Part shown: piece after piece, positions 8,853 through 19,950 of the stretch
How the letters are laid out: each line of letters begins with the position of its first letter
How positions within the stretch are numbered: position 1 is the stretch's first letter
Origin: Amorphophallus konjac
Lineage: Eukaryota > Streptophyta > Magnoliopsida > Alismatales > Araceae
Length of the DNA: 64,000 bases
Assembly (NCBI GenBank): GCA_022559845.1
Contig: CM040123.1
Location: 315,437,933-315,501,932, forward strand
Direction of reading: 5' to 3'
Notes under the pieces: generated by a model
Told to the model about the DNA's origin: nothing
Database searches by the model: none
The model's input: only the letters and a program-made list of their open reading frames with translations
Program-made: the position numbers and the translations under genes

Positions 8853-11800
8853 TCAAAGCTCGAGATCAGTCCGCAGGCCGGCAAGAAGAGTCTTCTGCTG
8901 TGTCAACGCCTCCCTGACTCCTCCTAGCTCATGCTGGAACTCCTCTTCCTTCACTCTCAGGAGGTCGTGAGCATCCCGGGCCTCTCGGAGCCGTCGCTGC
9001 AGAGCCGCCAACTCCTGCTCCAGCCCGTCCACGTGCGAAGAAGCCACCCGAGACTGCTCCTGAGCTGCCGTCGCCTGCACGGATAGGTGCTCTTGTCTGC
9101 TGCGAAGCTCAGATGCTGTCTCCTCTGCCTGCTGAAGCAGAGCCTGTAGCTGTAGTCGTCTCGCCTCAGTTGCGTGGCGGCGGGCAAACTCAGTCCATGC
9201 ATGCTCTAGCCGGGGCATCCACGCATTTCGGGAAAATCCAAATGTGTGATATCCTCGGGTGGAATTGGCTAAATGCTCCCTCATGACCTCAACTGAGGGA
9301 AGCGGGGTCGTCTGCAAGAGGAGCTCGAGGTTTTCAATCAGCCCCGCTTCTAAAGCACTGCCTTGGGGAGCCACCAGAAGTTGAGGTCCTTCTGGCCAGT
9401 CTATGCCCAAAGCTGGGAAATCTGCTGGCAAAGACGGGGTATCCTCCCCAGCACCTGAAAAGACAGTTAAGAGGGAACAATGCATTAGCCTCCAAAAAAA
9501 GAGGAACAATGAATGGCCCCTCAGGAAGGCCAAGCAAATAGCTAACCTGAGGAAACCTCCGGGGCCGTGTCTGAGACGACCTCTGGTGTAGCATGATCAT
9601 TAGAGGTCAGCATACTCCCTGCCCCCAGAGGCGGATCGCCGGGCACAGGCACGGATGGTCCTGCCTCCTGCGAAGGCCCAACTGAGTCCTCAGAAGCCGC
9701 CTCAAGGCTCTCCTCCCCTACTGAGGGAGTCAGTGCAGCATCACCTGTATCTGTGTGGCATAAGGGGCAGAAAGGCCATCAATAAGATACCAACATGAAA
9801 ATACACAGGAAGACTCAAGCTTCAATGCTGATTATACCTGACAATAGAGGTGTTGCGTCATCTGGCCCCACTGTCTGATCACCCTCCTGGACAGTGGCGG
9901 GAGAACTCTCTTGTAAGGGAATCGTCTCCAGAGAAGGCAGGGGAGTGGATGCCACCACAGAAGTGTCAGCTGCTATTCAGGCAAAAAGTATGGTTAGCTC
10001 TATGACTAAGTTTAACCAAACAAAAGGTAAATACGAGGCAGACCGAAGACACACCAGTAATGTCTCTGCCTCTGTCCTCGGCCCGTCCACCAGTGGAAGA
10101 GAGCAGGCTTCGAGCAAAATCAGACACCCCAGCATGGTAAACCCCGACGGCTGAGACTGGAACGCTCGGGGCCCCAATAGAAACTTCTGGGTCAACATCA
10201 TAGGCCGGAAGCTCAGGGCCAGCCCCAGAGGAGGAGATCAACTTAGCCAGCTCGGCTGTGGAGTTGGCTAACTCAGTGGCTGCACAGAAAGACTGTCAGA
10301 GGTTGCAATGGCAAAAGTAATTGTCAACCCCAAAGAGGGTCAATTGAGTTTCTTGGTATACCAGAAATAATGCCCATGTCGCCTCCCTCAGAGGAGCTCA
10401 AAGACGAAAGGGAAGGAGTTATCTCTGTCTCAGAACCAGTGCTGGAGCTGCTATTACTCAAGGAGGTGCTGGAATCCGAAGATGGGTCAGTCCCTTCTTT
10501 CTCTCTGGGAGTATAGTGCTCCCTCGGAGGCTCTGTGTAAAAGAGAAAGCAGAGTCAGTTAAAAAAAAATATAACACCTTACTTGATTCCATGAGTAAAC
10601 AAGGAGGAACTATGAATTTCAAATTCACCTGGAATGGGAGAAGGTCTGCTCTCTCCAGTCTGGCCAGCCATACTAGCAGAAGGACAATCCCCTAAGGGGT
10701 GGTCTAAGTCCTCCAGCTCCAATGTCAGGTCCTCTGGGACATCTGCATCTGGTATAATTGGTAGAGTCTTATTCGCAGGCCCTGGCGAAAACTGCCCGAA
10801 TAGCCTCGTCTCTGGGGGAGCTACACACAAGACACTCCTTCAGTAAAACAGAGGCACAATTACAAAACCATACATAAAGGGGTTCATAGTTTCCAACTCA
10901 CTCAAAGGAGCTCCATCCCTGGCAGGGGTGGTATCCACCCGAAGGCGGGATGAAGGCTGAATCTCAGCTCCTAAGCCCCCACTATGCCGCCGTTTCGCCG
11001 CCGGACTATTATCCACGGGAGGCTGAGCAGGGAGAACATCCTCTGAAGTTGGAGCGTTGGCAATCTCAGCAATTCCTACAATGGAAATGTGGCAATCAGC
11101 AGTTGATAGCTCCAGAACATTTATATCTTATTATAATGATAATAAATGTAGACGGAGGATCAGAAGATTCATACCTACTGCCCCTGCATCCAGACTAGGG
11201 CGGGTAATCAGTTGATTCGGGTCAATCCGGAGAGCTCTAGCGGCCTGCTCCATGGTGTCTCTCAGTGCCTGAGGTGTAGAAGCCACCTCCAAAGCCGGAA
11301 TATGGGCTAGCAAGCCTGCACAGCCCACGGCATTGATCACATGGGCCTTCCAGAAAGCGAAGGCCGTGCCCACCAGTGCTCCCTCCGGGATGGACTCCGA
11401 CAGCTGGGAGTCGTGGGTCAGACCACAGGAGGCCCTCAAGTCGCCCCACCAGGAGTAGCGTGGAGTAGAGCCAGAAGCGCCTTTACGGCGCGAATTCAAA
11501 GTAGAGGCCTCCTCAGATGTCGACCTCAGGGCCGCAACGCCCCCGTATACTGACTCCTGTCAATGGGCAATGAATGCCCCTGCTCCCGCCATCGACTCTC
11601 GATGTCTCGAACCGCTGCAGCCAAGCTGGAAAAATGAGCCCTGACAAAGCCGGGATCAAGGAAAAGAGGAGGCAGGTCCTCCCTCTTCAGGCGCTTCTCC
11701 TCTGCTGCCCTGATAGTGTCTGCCCGCTCTCTGAAGATGTTGCTGGCTTTAAACCACCAGCGGGCATAGTAGATGTCAAAATGTCCCACTCGGGCCTGGG

Positions 11801-13850
11801 TCGGAAGAGGGATATGCTCCCTCACGCTGCGGTAAAGAAAGTCCTGCCAGCATGCGGCAACCAAATGCACATCCTTCTGCTTGTATTGCCTCGATGTCAG
11901 AGGTAAATCAACATTGGGTGGAACCGCCTGGTCATAGCCAAAGTTGCGGGCAAATCTGTGCGGGTAGTACGGCTCTAGAACCACTGTGTAAGAGCGCCGG
12001 TAAACCAGCACACTAGGTCGTATACACACGACCCACTCTCCAAAGGCATGTGGAGAAACAATGCCATTTGAGGACACTTTGCAAACCACTGAGTCTCCAT
12101 GTCCCTCCAGATACGGGCGATAAGAACGGGAGCTGTGGTCAAACTCCAAGCTCTCTCCCCTCCTTGTATGAAGGAAAGAAAGTGCTCGCCGGGCACCTGC
12201 AAGTTGTGTCACGGCATCCTGATCCTGGTGACCAGCAAAGGCAAAGATAAGCGGAGCCTTTATATTCGGAATGGAGGACCGCTGGGACAGCTCTGGAAGA
12301 AGTAGTCCTGCCCAAGCACTCAAATAATGAGTGGGCAACAAAAGCTTCTTATCTCGCGGGCTGGCATGCGAACTCAAGGCACCTAAGCAGTGGTAGATGT
12401 TTGCCAAGGCAGCAGGGGCGAAGGCCAGCCGACGTCCACATGCAAGCAGGCACGCAGGATAGATCACCTCGACCCGGAGCAGCTCTTCTTCCCCATGTGG
12501 GAAGACAAAGGTAGACAGCCAATAAGCCAAATATGCAGCCAAGTACGTCAGTGTAGGTAGCTTCCTGGAATTCCAACCTTGTGCTGGAGCTGGCAAGTGC
12601 CGAGGGTTGGATGCAAACTTTATGAGGACCTCTTTACATTGGTCCCAAGTGGCGCCGAACGAAGGGAATTCCTCGTAGAAACAGTACGGCCCGCTGTAGA
12701 AGTACATAATCCAGGCGTTAAGTGTAACCCTGGGTGTCCTGGCAGTCTTCTCCTTGCCCACCAGGGCCAAATCTCTCCAAGTCTTCATAAGATAACGGAG
12801 GCAGTAAGGTAAAAGATAGTGGCCCGCCCCATCTGAACTGTAAAGGTGGGCGTCATCGAGGCATAGCTCCTCGTAAGCCTGTCCGCTGATCGGCAGGCCC
12901 GAAATCCAGTGAAAAGACCACAAATCCAGAGAGGTTTCTCCCTCAGCAGTGACTAGTGTGTTCCAGCGCCTATTCCACCTCTCCACAACAGCCTGGAGCA
13001 ATCCTGCGTGACAAGGGTATGAATACAAGGCTGCAGTAACTGCGTGACGAATCCTGGCTCTATCTAGAGTGTCACCGTGCACAGTCAATATCCCCCAGAG
13101 CCACTCACCTGCACCTCTGTGGAAGCAATGGGAGGGGACAACGGACCAACTCCCGTACCAGCTAGGAACCCTCAGTGAAAGGATTCCTTCCAACATGCAA
13201 AGATGGTCATAGCCGTCATGGGCAAAACGGCTTTCGGAGGGAGCCAGATATAGTCCGTCAATCACTACATCGACGGCCTTATGATGCCCCGCCAAGTGCC
13301 ACACTGCAGGGGAAGAAGGTGTCGACCTGACCACAGCAGCATCCGGGTCTTGGTAGAAGCCGAGCCATCTGCTGTCGGGAAACTGGGGCTGCCGCGAAAA
13401 TCCCCCGGGAAAGCTGGCATATGAAAATGTGCAGGTACCTCTCATGCTGTCCCTGCCAGCTAAAATAGCCCCTTCCAGTCGTCGCCGATGCTCTGGGAGA
13501 GAAGAGTCATCACTATCAAACCCCGGTGGAATGTAGCTCTGCACGAAGGCCATTAGATGCCGGTCCACCGGGTAGTGGGATGAGTATCCCCCAGAACGGT
13601 CGTATGCATAAAGTCCGCCCCGGTAGCTGATTCGAGAAGCCTCGACTGAGCCCTCGCCGATAGGGATATCCTCTGTTGGGCCTTCAGCGACCCAAGTTGT
13701 GCCTTGATCAAGTGCGTCGGAACTGTCAGAGGTGACGCGGCGAGGAGGCAAAGGTGGCATGGACTTGTCAGTCCGTTGCACGTAGTGCTCATTATGGCCA
13801 GCCGCCCTCGACCCCCGTGCGGCAGCACGACTCCTGCTTGGACGAGCCAT
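8853..13850 (-). CDS. Antisense spliced gene of element A: plant mobile domain-like protein, 8 exons
   Basis: Proposed exons on the minus strand: 13,850-11,175; 11,075-10,902; 10,820-10,629; 10,532-10,362; 10,279-10,055; 9,972-9,838; 9,750-9,547; 9,454-8,853 (TGA). All seven introns are GT-AG, 81-99 bp and phase 1, and internal exons of 174, 192, 171, 225, 135 and 204 bp are all multiples of three. The start is the ATG at 13,850 (MARPSRSRAAARGS). Exon 1 has PMD-like features at about residues 300-620, such as the GLPISGQAYEE segment and YWLSTFVFPHG followed by GRRLAFAPAALANIYHCLG. Internal exons encode acidic S/P/E-rich linkers. Exon 8 is a long coiled coil. Near 11,527-11,560 the frame must shift by one base, so this copy has one lesion. 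Total length would be about 1,459 residues. From memory, antisense ORFs with plant mobile domains are known in Tat elements. The protein's role is unknown. Confidence 0.72.
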
Positions 13851-13955
13851 GTCTGTGGAAGTTTCCAAGAGAAAAAAAAATATACATTAGAGATTATGCT
13901 GAAAATTATCTCGATGCAGGAGATATGCTTCAAGCCCAAGTCCCTCAGCGGACGT

Positions 13956-14039
13956 GTTACAACATTTACGTAAGTGCACGGGCCATCCGCCCCTGCCTCC
14001 GGCTGTCACGGATGTCCCGTGGGGGGCACTTGTTGTAAC
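13956..14039 (+). promoter_or_regulatory. Polypurine tract and 3' LTR boundary of element A inside a long hairpin
   Basis: The first nine LTR bases (TGTTGTAAC, 14,031-14,039) are perfectly complementary to GTTACAACA at 13,956-13,964. Inside lie AGTGC (13,973-13,977) with GCACT (14,026-14,030), and 13,978-13,989 with 14,009-14,020 (12 positions, one mismatch). Five G (14,021-14,025) are left as a bulge, and they are the core of the polypurine tract. The apical loop is 19 nt. The tract is expected to prime plus-strand DNA synthesis. Confidence 0.7.
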
Positions 14040-14340
14040 CAGAAAATGAATGTATATATATACGTTTATATATGTACGCCTGTATGCGTCAAAAGCCGAT
14101 GCTTACGGTGTTGGCTCTTTCCAACCCGTTCTATCCCGCGGAAGCGAGGAGAACCCGCGATAAACCCACGGAGACTATTATAGTCATGTGGTTCCGGGTT
14201 TTAATCAATCAACTCAAACCCTAAGGGTGTGAAGACGTGCTATGCACATTGTTTTGGTACCTCGACGGCGTGTATCACGTCTCGTAGGATCAAAAACTCC
14301 TTCCCCGACGGACGAGCGAGGCGCGGAAGACAACGAACAA

Positions 14341-14915
14341 GGCGAGGAGAAGGCTTTTTCCTCTTCCACGTGGAGCCAAGTGCAGAAATGTCGCTGTCGA
14401 AGCCGTACGGAGCTTTTTTGAAGAAGCCAAGGGAACGGCCCGGGGAGGGGGGGAACCCGCCCGGGGTATAAAGCCCCCGGGCAGGTCTCCCGGCGGCTGC
14501 GCGCTGGCGGGCAGACCCGCCCGGGGCGCTGCGCACCCGGGCAGGTCCGCCCGGGGCCGCGCGCCCCCGGGCGGGTCCGCCCGGGGTGCCGCACTCCCGG
14601 GCGGGTCCGCCCGCAAGGCGAGGAGAAGGCTTTTTCCTCTTCCACGTGGAGCCAAGTGCAGAAATGTCGCTGTCGAAGCCGTACGGAGCTTTTTTGAAGA
14701 AGCCAAGGGAACGGCCCGGGGAGGGGGGGAACCCGCCCGGGGTATAAAGCCCCCGGGCAGGTCTCCCGGCGGCTGCGTGCTGGCGGGCAGACCCGCCCGG
14801 GGCGCTGCGCACCCGGGCAGGTCCGCCCGGGGCCGCGTGCCCCCGGGCGGGTCCGCCCGGGGTGCCGCGCGCCCGGGCGGGTCCGCCCGGGGTGCTGCGC
14901 ACTCGGGCCAGCCTA
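14341..14915 (+). repeat. 276-bp tandem duplication with GC-rich palindromic subrepeats in LTR A
   Basis: The segment starting GGCGAGGAGAAGG at 14,341 recurs at 14,617, a period of 276 bp, with only a few differences. Each copy ends in about 30-bp subrepeats built on the palindrome CCCGGGCGG-GT-CCGCCCGGG and relatives. Each copy also has GGGGTATAAAGCCC (TATAAA near 14,463 and 14,742), a possible extra TATA box upstream of the main one at 15,026. Confidence 0.9.
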
Positions 14916-15025
14916 TCAACCGCCCGTTTTCAAAAAAAAATTCAATTTTTGGAGGGAAAGGGACCCGCCCGGGGTCGCCTTGACCCGCCCGGGTCCCACT
15001 TCCCCCGGGCCGGTTCCCTACTTTC

Positions 15026-15033
15026 TATAAATA
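15026..15033 (+). promoter_or_regulatory. TATA box of LTR A
   Basis: TATAAATA lies in a pyrimidine-rich context, about 30 bp upstream of the purine-rich start GAGGGAGAGG. Its position inside the LTR, about 1 kb from the LTR start, suits RNA polymerase II initiation of the element RNA. Confidence 0.65.
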
Positions 15034-16174
15034 GACCCCATGGGTCCCATACACAGAGGGAGAGGAGAACGGAAAAGAAAGAGGAGAAGTGGACTTGACT
15101 AGACTTCAAGTTCATGTCGTTCGTTGTCTTTTCGTCCGAGTGGGGTAAGTCCCCGGACTTTGTGTATATGCCCCTACGGGGTATATTTACAATTATGCCC
15201 TTCAATGGGCCGTGTTCGTAATGTGTTATGCAACGGAGTGACGGACTTATGCAATTGTGTCATTATATCTTTACGATGACAAATTGTAAAAAATGTCCTC
15301 CTCGAGGTCATGAAAGGCCTAAGTCCTGTAAATTGTAATTTTACCCTGCAACTTTTGTAATTAGGGGTATGCCCCTACTTCCCGCCATGATGCGGATGTA
15401 TATACAGTCGATCATTCGTCGACATCCTTTTTGTACTCATGCAAAACTATAAGAGCACATTATTATGCCCGACACATTTCATTAATGCATTTTTGCATAT
15501 AAACCCCGACTCTCTAAGAGCTCGTATACGTACCCTTACTTCCAACCAATTGAACCCGTGAGTGACTTCTCCAGAACCTCCCATTGTCGACTTGGTCTGG
15601 GAGTGCTGTTGGCTCAGTCCAGCGCTCGGGGTCATCTTAAACCTAGGCCTAGGGTTTGGTAAAATTACTGAAATACCCCTGTGACCTAAGAAGTGATCTA
15701 ACGGTCTCCTAAACCTTCTGAAAAGGGCCTCAGAGTCTTGGAAGGTTAGTAACCCGGCTTTATATCTACCTCAGCCCAGAAACTCCTAAATCCCTCTGGT
15801 CTGGTTATTTACTAAAATACCCATAGGTCTGAGATGGCTACTTAAACCCCAGTGGTCCACCTCAACATACTCAGTCAGGGTCTCCGTCAGCTCCCCCGTC
15901 CTGTTTTAAGCAAACCTACTCTATTGGCTAGAGCCTCGAGGAAGAACTTTAAGCCTTCATGTTGTCATTTAATCAAGGGTGTTCGGACATTAAGCCGATG
16001 TAAATCAACGCCGACTCCGGTCGGCGGGGAGAGGTCCAGCACTCGAACCTATATCGTCTGATACGACGCGCACCCACGGAACCCTCTCTACGCAGAGGAG
16101 TGTTTCTTTTCTAAAAGAACCAAAAATCTACCTTTTATCCACGATAAAAGTCGACCTTTTAGATTTTTTCCGTG

Positions 16175-16530
16175 TCTCACAGACTCACAGCTTCAGATTC
16201 AGAGATCTTGTTAAACTCCTCACTAGGAATCCGAGGTCTGCAATCTTTTTATTCTTTGAAAAGAGCCTCGTAATGGTTGCGAATAGCTTGCTAAATGTCT
16301 GTCTCAGTGTGAATAAAATCATCCCAATTTTTCAGTCTGTGGATGCTAAGCCTCCTTTTGGAACTACCCAAAGCATGAAAATAAGTTGTGTTACTGTCGC
16401 CTTCTTTAAGCCATTGTTCCTTAGCCCATTGTTTCCATTTCATTTTTTTATTTATGAAAGACATGTTCCCCTTACTTTCTGAAGAGGTTACCAGTTTGTA
16501 GTCAGCAATAATGAGATAACACAGCTGGTG
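16175..16530 (-). pseudogene. LINE ORF2 remnant
   Basis: Minus-strand translation gives the hallmark region of plant L1-type LINE ORF2: KQWAKEQWLKEGDSNTTYFH at about 16,455-16,395, then SKRRLSIHRLKN, and HYEALFKE with stops after it. The order WLKEGD-NT-FH, then R-rich, then HYEALF matches the segment between endonuclease and RT in the family. Stops interrupt it after HTETDI and after LFKE. It is a short dead fragment. Its limits are approximate. Confidence 0.65.
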
Positions 16531-17700
16531 GTTGCATCCTGTAGGAAGTAATAAATATTTCCATCAAGGGAATTTTGGTCTTTTTCTTTATCATTTCTTT
16601 AAGTATGCATATGAATAATTTACATGTTATATGTGAATTAACTATGGGCGGGCCTTGCAATGAAATATTACATATTCATAATAGTTTTGCAACTTGCTTT
16701 TAAATCCTTTTCAATGTTGGATACTGATACTAATGCTTGTAGCAAATTCTGGATTGCAACAAGGTGGGGTGCCTTTCACTTCTAGATAGGGAAAATCCTA
16801 TCAGATTAGTGGGATGATTCTTTTCATTGTTTTATGAGATATCAGTATGATTGTTCTTGTTGCTACGTTCCTTTTTCCCTTACCAAGACCAGTTTCCAAT
16901 TCTATTTGGAACCTTTGAACATTGGGCATAACTTGCAGAATCTGTAAGAGTATCTTCTAAGTGGATTAAAGAATTTATGAAAGGTCAAAACTCTTCTATC
17001 AATTTTTGCATCCTCAGGAATTTGAGAGCAGTATGCAAGTCCTTGAAATTCTTTAATCCTAAAACATTCTTCCCAACCATCGGCTTATGTTAGATGGCTT
17101 TCATGATTTTCATTATACTTTTGTACTCAAGCCTCAACATGGTCCTAACCTTTACTTACGTCATGATGCGGCCAATTCCTTTGTTCTCACTTTGCAGCAT
17201 GTCTACAGATGGCTTCTATGATTGCTCTAGTTTTCTTTAGTTGATATATTTCTATTTTCTGTGTAATTGCTCTGGTTTATATTTTTCATGGCTGTCAATC
17301 TTTGTGTTATTCGACTCAGGTGCTTGCCTCTAGTCATGTGCATTAAGAGCACCCTTTTGTAAGAAAATATAAACGCATCCCAACTCTTTTAAAGAATCTG
17401 CTCAGATGAGAAATTTCTTTAAGAAAGTTCCTGAGTAACCTTAAAAGAAAAAAGTAGACAATGTAATGAAGTTAGATGAGTTATTGAATCCCAAATTAGA
17501 GATGCACTTGGGAGCCATATTCTTTGGCTCATAGAATATGTAAAGTATCTTTCTTATTTGTTAAGAAAATATTGTCATGTTTAACTTTCGTGTGAAATTA
17601 CTTATAAATATTTAATTATTTTACAGGTTATGATCGATGCACGAAATAGTTCATCTCCCGGCTCTTGATTCCCTTACTAACATGGTGATATATGTTAGAC
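16531..17700. other. Degenerate non-coding stretch
   Basis: No gene could be supported. The minus strand at about 17,085-16,985 reads VGKNVLGLKNFKDLHTALKF before a stop. This weakly resembles the C-terminal GGLGLKN region of LINE ORF2, but on the minus strand it would precede the WLKEGD fragment and not follow it. If real, it belongs to a different copy. The remainder is AT-rich. Confidence 0.4.
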
Positions 17701-18786
17701 CGCCCCCCTCATTTTCGATATATATACTCATTGTAATATAATGTTTACACTAATTTTGATTGTGTATATATTTTCACATACATGCACTTGTTTGTTGTTC
17801 ATGAAACTTTGTTATATTTTTTGTGATTGCAAAGTTGATACATTGCCACAATCATACTTGATGATGGTATTTTGTATATATAATATCAAGTTATGGTTTG
17901 AATGTGAATGTGTTGATTTCTTGATCTATGTGAATGATGTGAATGTGCAAATTTTGAATGTGTAAAATTTGTGAATGTGTACAAGTTATGGTTTGAATGT
18001 GAATGTGTAGATTTCTTGATATATGATATGTGAATGATGTGAATGTGCAAGTTTTGAATGTGTGTAAATGTTGTGAATGTGTACAAGTTATATGGTTTAT
18101 CTATGAATTTAGTTACAGGTTCCCTACGGTTCATATAGGCATTATAGATGAATTTATTATGTACATAATTAGTTCAGGTTATCTATAGTTCAAATGGATT
18201 ATCTACTATTAGTATAGATTATTTAGGATTAAGATTAAAAGAAACATTCACCTACGTTTCGTTCACGTTACCTATATTTTTTTAACATCTCAAAAAATCG
18301 TAGGAAACTACCTATTTGATAAAAGTAAAAGGTAATTACCTACTATAATTATTGTTAGTGAAAACTGCGTAGGTACTTACGTAATAAAAAATTACAGGAG
18401 AATATTTACGCGACATAAATCGTAGGTAATTACCAACTACCACCCATGCGAAAAAATCGTAGGAAAACAGTTACTTGACATAAATCGTAGGATATTACTT
18501 ACTACAAGTGTCGTGGGTAAAAAATATTTACCTACTCGATCAAAAGTCATAGGTAATTACCTACGACATGCTTCGTTGGTAAAAACTGAGTAGGTAAAGG
18601 TTTTCATACGTGATATAATTCTGTAGGTAATGACCACCCTATACCTATGCGATTATGTCGTAGGTATTGACCACACTATATCTACGAAATTTTGTCACGT
18701 AGGCAAAGATTTACCTATGCAATTTTTACCAACGTTTTTTTGGCTATCACATTTGCCGTAGGTAAAAACCAGTTTTTCTTGTAGTG
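17700..18786 (+). mobile_element. Terminal region of a CACTA (En/Spm-type) DNA transposon
   Basis: The right end is the terminal inverted repeat at 18,769-18,786, the reverse complement of CACTACAAGAAAAACTGG, which is the classic CACTA end. From about 18,240 to the end the sequence is packed with short subterminal repeats around CGTAGGTAA or TTACCTACG in both orientations, the expected transposase-binding region. Two ~98-bp copies of a GAATGTGAATGTG-rich sequence occur at 17,885-18,100. The opposite terminus and transposase exons were not found, so the left limit is a guess. The three bases following (ATA) would be one half of a target duplication. Confidence 0.8.
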
Positions 18787-18849
18787 ATATGAAGAAAGCC
18801 TGTAACACCTTGAAGAGCAGATGCCGTTGAGAGTCTTCCTCAACTCTCA

Positions 18850-19365
18850 GCAGGAGTAGCCATCATGCTGGTTCCGCTAGTTCTGTCTCAAACACACTCT
18901 GATTCTTATTTTTGTATCTTCGGGCACAAAAAATGCAAATACAGAAGTTGATGACACTCAAGACTGTCAACATCCAGTAAAAGTAGTCAAAATTTCTAGT
19001 GTTTATATTCTGGGAAAGCCATGAAGGCCGTCCTCGCCATCATTTCTTGTGACTGACTTCACAATGTTATTCAAAATAGAGGCAACAAAGCAACCCAATC
19101 CTCCAACAACCGCAGCATAAGCAGGCCCGATACTTTTCATGGCATCATGTGCTTCCTGATAAAGGAATTCCAGAAGACCCACAATACAAGACACTTCAGC
19201 TAGCCCAATGAGATAGTACTAGATCAGCAACCAGAAGGCACTTAGGTTTGGCATGGGGGTCAGGAAAAGAGATTCAAACTCATGTCTAATGGCATAATTT
19301 CTTTTGTATCTTTCACAGACTCCAGCCCAAGCCACGGATAGGATTGATAAGCCTAAGATGGGAGA
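18850..19365 (-). pseudogene. 3' fragment of an NRT1/PTR FAMILY (NPF) transporter gene
   Basis: Minus-strand translation gives the C-terminal part of a plant NPF membrane transporter: SILSVAWAGVCERYKRNYAI, an SAFWLL segment, then YYLIGLAEV and SIGPAYAAVVGGLGCFVASI. A last transmembrane segment (YWMLTVLSVINFCI) and a basic tail come after. This covers roughly the last three helices of the 12-helix family, which carries nitrate, peptides or hormones. There is an in-frame TAG at about 19,218 (explained by one C-to-T change in CAG) and a one-base frameshift near 19,012. Upstream of about 19,365 the similarity stops abruptly in GC-rich DNA. It is a broken gene fragment, adjacent to the CACTA end. 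The subfamily was not determined. Confidence 0.8.
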
Positions 19366-19950
19366 AAGGGGCAGTCGGTGGCGGGGGGTGGAAGAGGACG
19401 TGATAAAGGGGCAATCGGTGGCGGGGGCTGATGGTGCCTTGTGTAGGGGGTGGGTGGACAATGGGCAGTCGGCGGACCTGGGACACTACGGTCCACGGCG
19501 TGGCATTGCCGCTATCGGTGGGTGATCCCGGGGTAGGGAGGGTCGCATCGACCTGTTACTGCAGTTGGGACATGAGTCGGTGGTGTCGGACGTGGAGTAG
19601 GGTGAAGGTGCAGCCGACGGTGGGATGTCCTCAGCACCGAGGGAGAGCTCCGGTGAGGGAGAGCTCCACGCCGAGGAAAAGGACACATACACGCAGACAC
19701 AAAGGGGATAGACTTACCGGAGGAACCTAGGCGAACACTGGCGGCAAGGGTGCAGAGGAGGAACACAGGTGAACACCGGCGGGGAGGAGGCACTTGCGGG
19801 AGGGAGGGCGAAGTCAAACATTGGCGTGCAGACTGCAGAGGAGAACGGCGGGGAGCAGAGGAAGAAAAGCAATTTCACCTCCCTACGCAAGGGTTTTTTG
19901 ATTTTTCCCCTTTTTACCCGCCAAGACATGCCATGAAATTTCCACTAATA
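19366..19950. other. GC-rich stretch of unknown origin
   Basis: This is much richer in GC than both flanks and rich in GGNGG triplets. The minus strand has a good plant splice donor (CCG|GTAAGTC) near 19,718 and a pyrimidine-rich leader upstream, so it could be a 5' UTR or first exon captured or left by an element. The right edge, GGGTAAAAAGGGGAAAAATC on the minus strand at ~19,917-19,900, faintly resembles a MULE terminus. No protein could be recognised. Confidence 0.35.

Larger units (their letters stand above)
1..16080 (+). mobile_element. Element A: Tat-lineage Ty3/gypsy LTR retrotransposon, 5' end outside window
   Basis: Order on the plus strand is Gag, protease, RT, RNase H, second RNase H, integrase, a long post-pol region, an antisense gene and the 3' LTR. 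Tat lineage is inferred from three things: the second (archaeal-type) RNase H between RNase H and integrase, the Gag knuckles of form CX2HX4HX4C, and the long region between pol and the 3' LTR with an antisense gene. The interior starts before base 1, so the 5' LTR and primer site are not seen. The 3' LTR starts at 14,031 behind a G-rich polypurine tract. Its right end could not be fixed because no second LTR is available; it must lie before the LINE-like sequence at about 16,175. One frameshift in gag and one amber codon before RT make this copy non-autonomous. Confidence 0.9.
14031..16080 (+). mobile_element. 3' LTR of element A (right end approximate)
   Basis: It starts with TGTTGTAACC directly behind the G-rich tract. 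A TATA box at 15,026-15,033 places the RNA start near 15,055-15,060. Upstream is a GC-rich tandem duplication; downstream is a long transcribed part without coding signals. The right end is uncertain: no clear ACA terminus complementary to the start was found, and sequence resembling a LINE begins at about 16,175. Confidence 0.65.

Noticed and set aside
14240..14919. Long P/G/A/R-rich frames on the minus strand over the GC-rich LTR A duplication
   Set aside because: They mirror the 276-bp duplication, lie over the LTR promoter and have repeat composition only.
15600..16080. An exact right end for LTR A
   Set aside because: No terminus complementary to TGTTGTAAC and no matching 5' LTR in the window, so any exact coordinate would be invented.
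16985..17085. Second LINE fragment (VGKNVLGLKNFKDLHTALKF)
   Set aside because: Too short, and its order relative to the WLKEGD fragment is wrong for one LINE; kept only as a remark.
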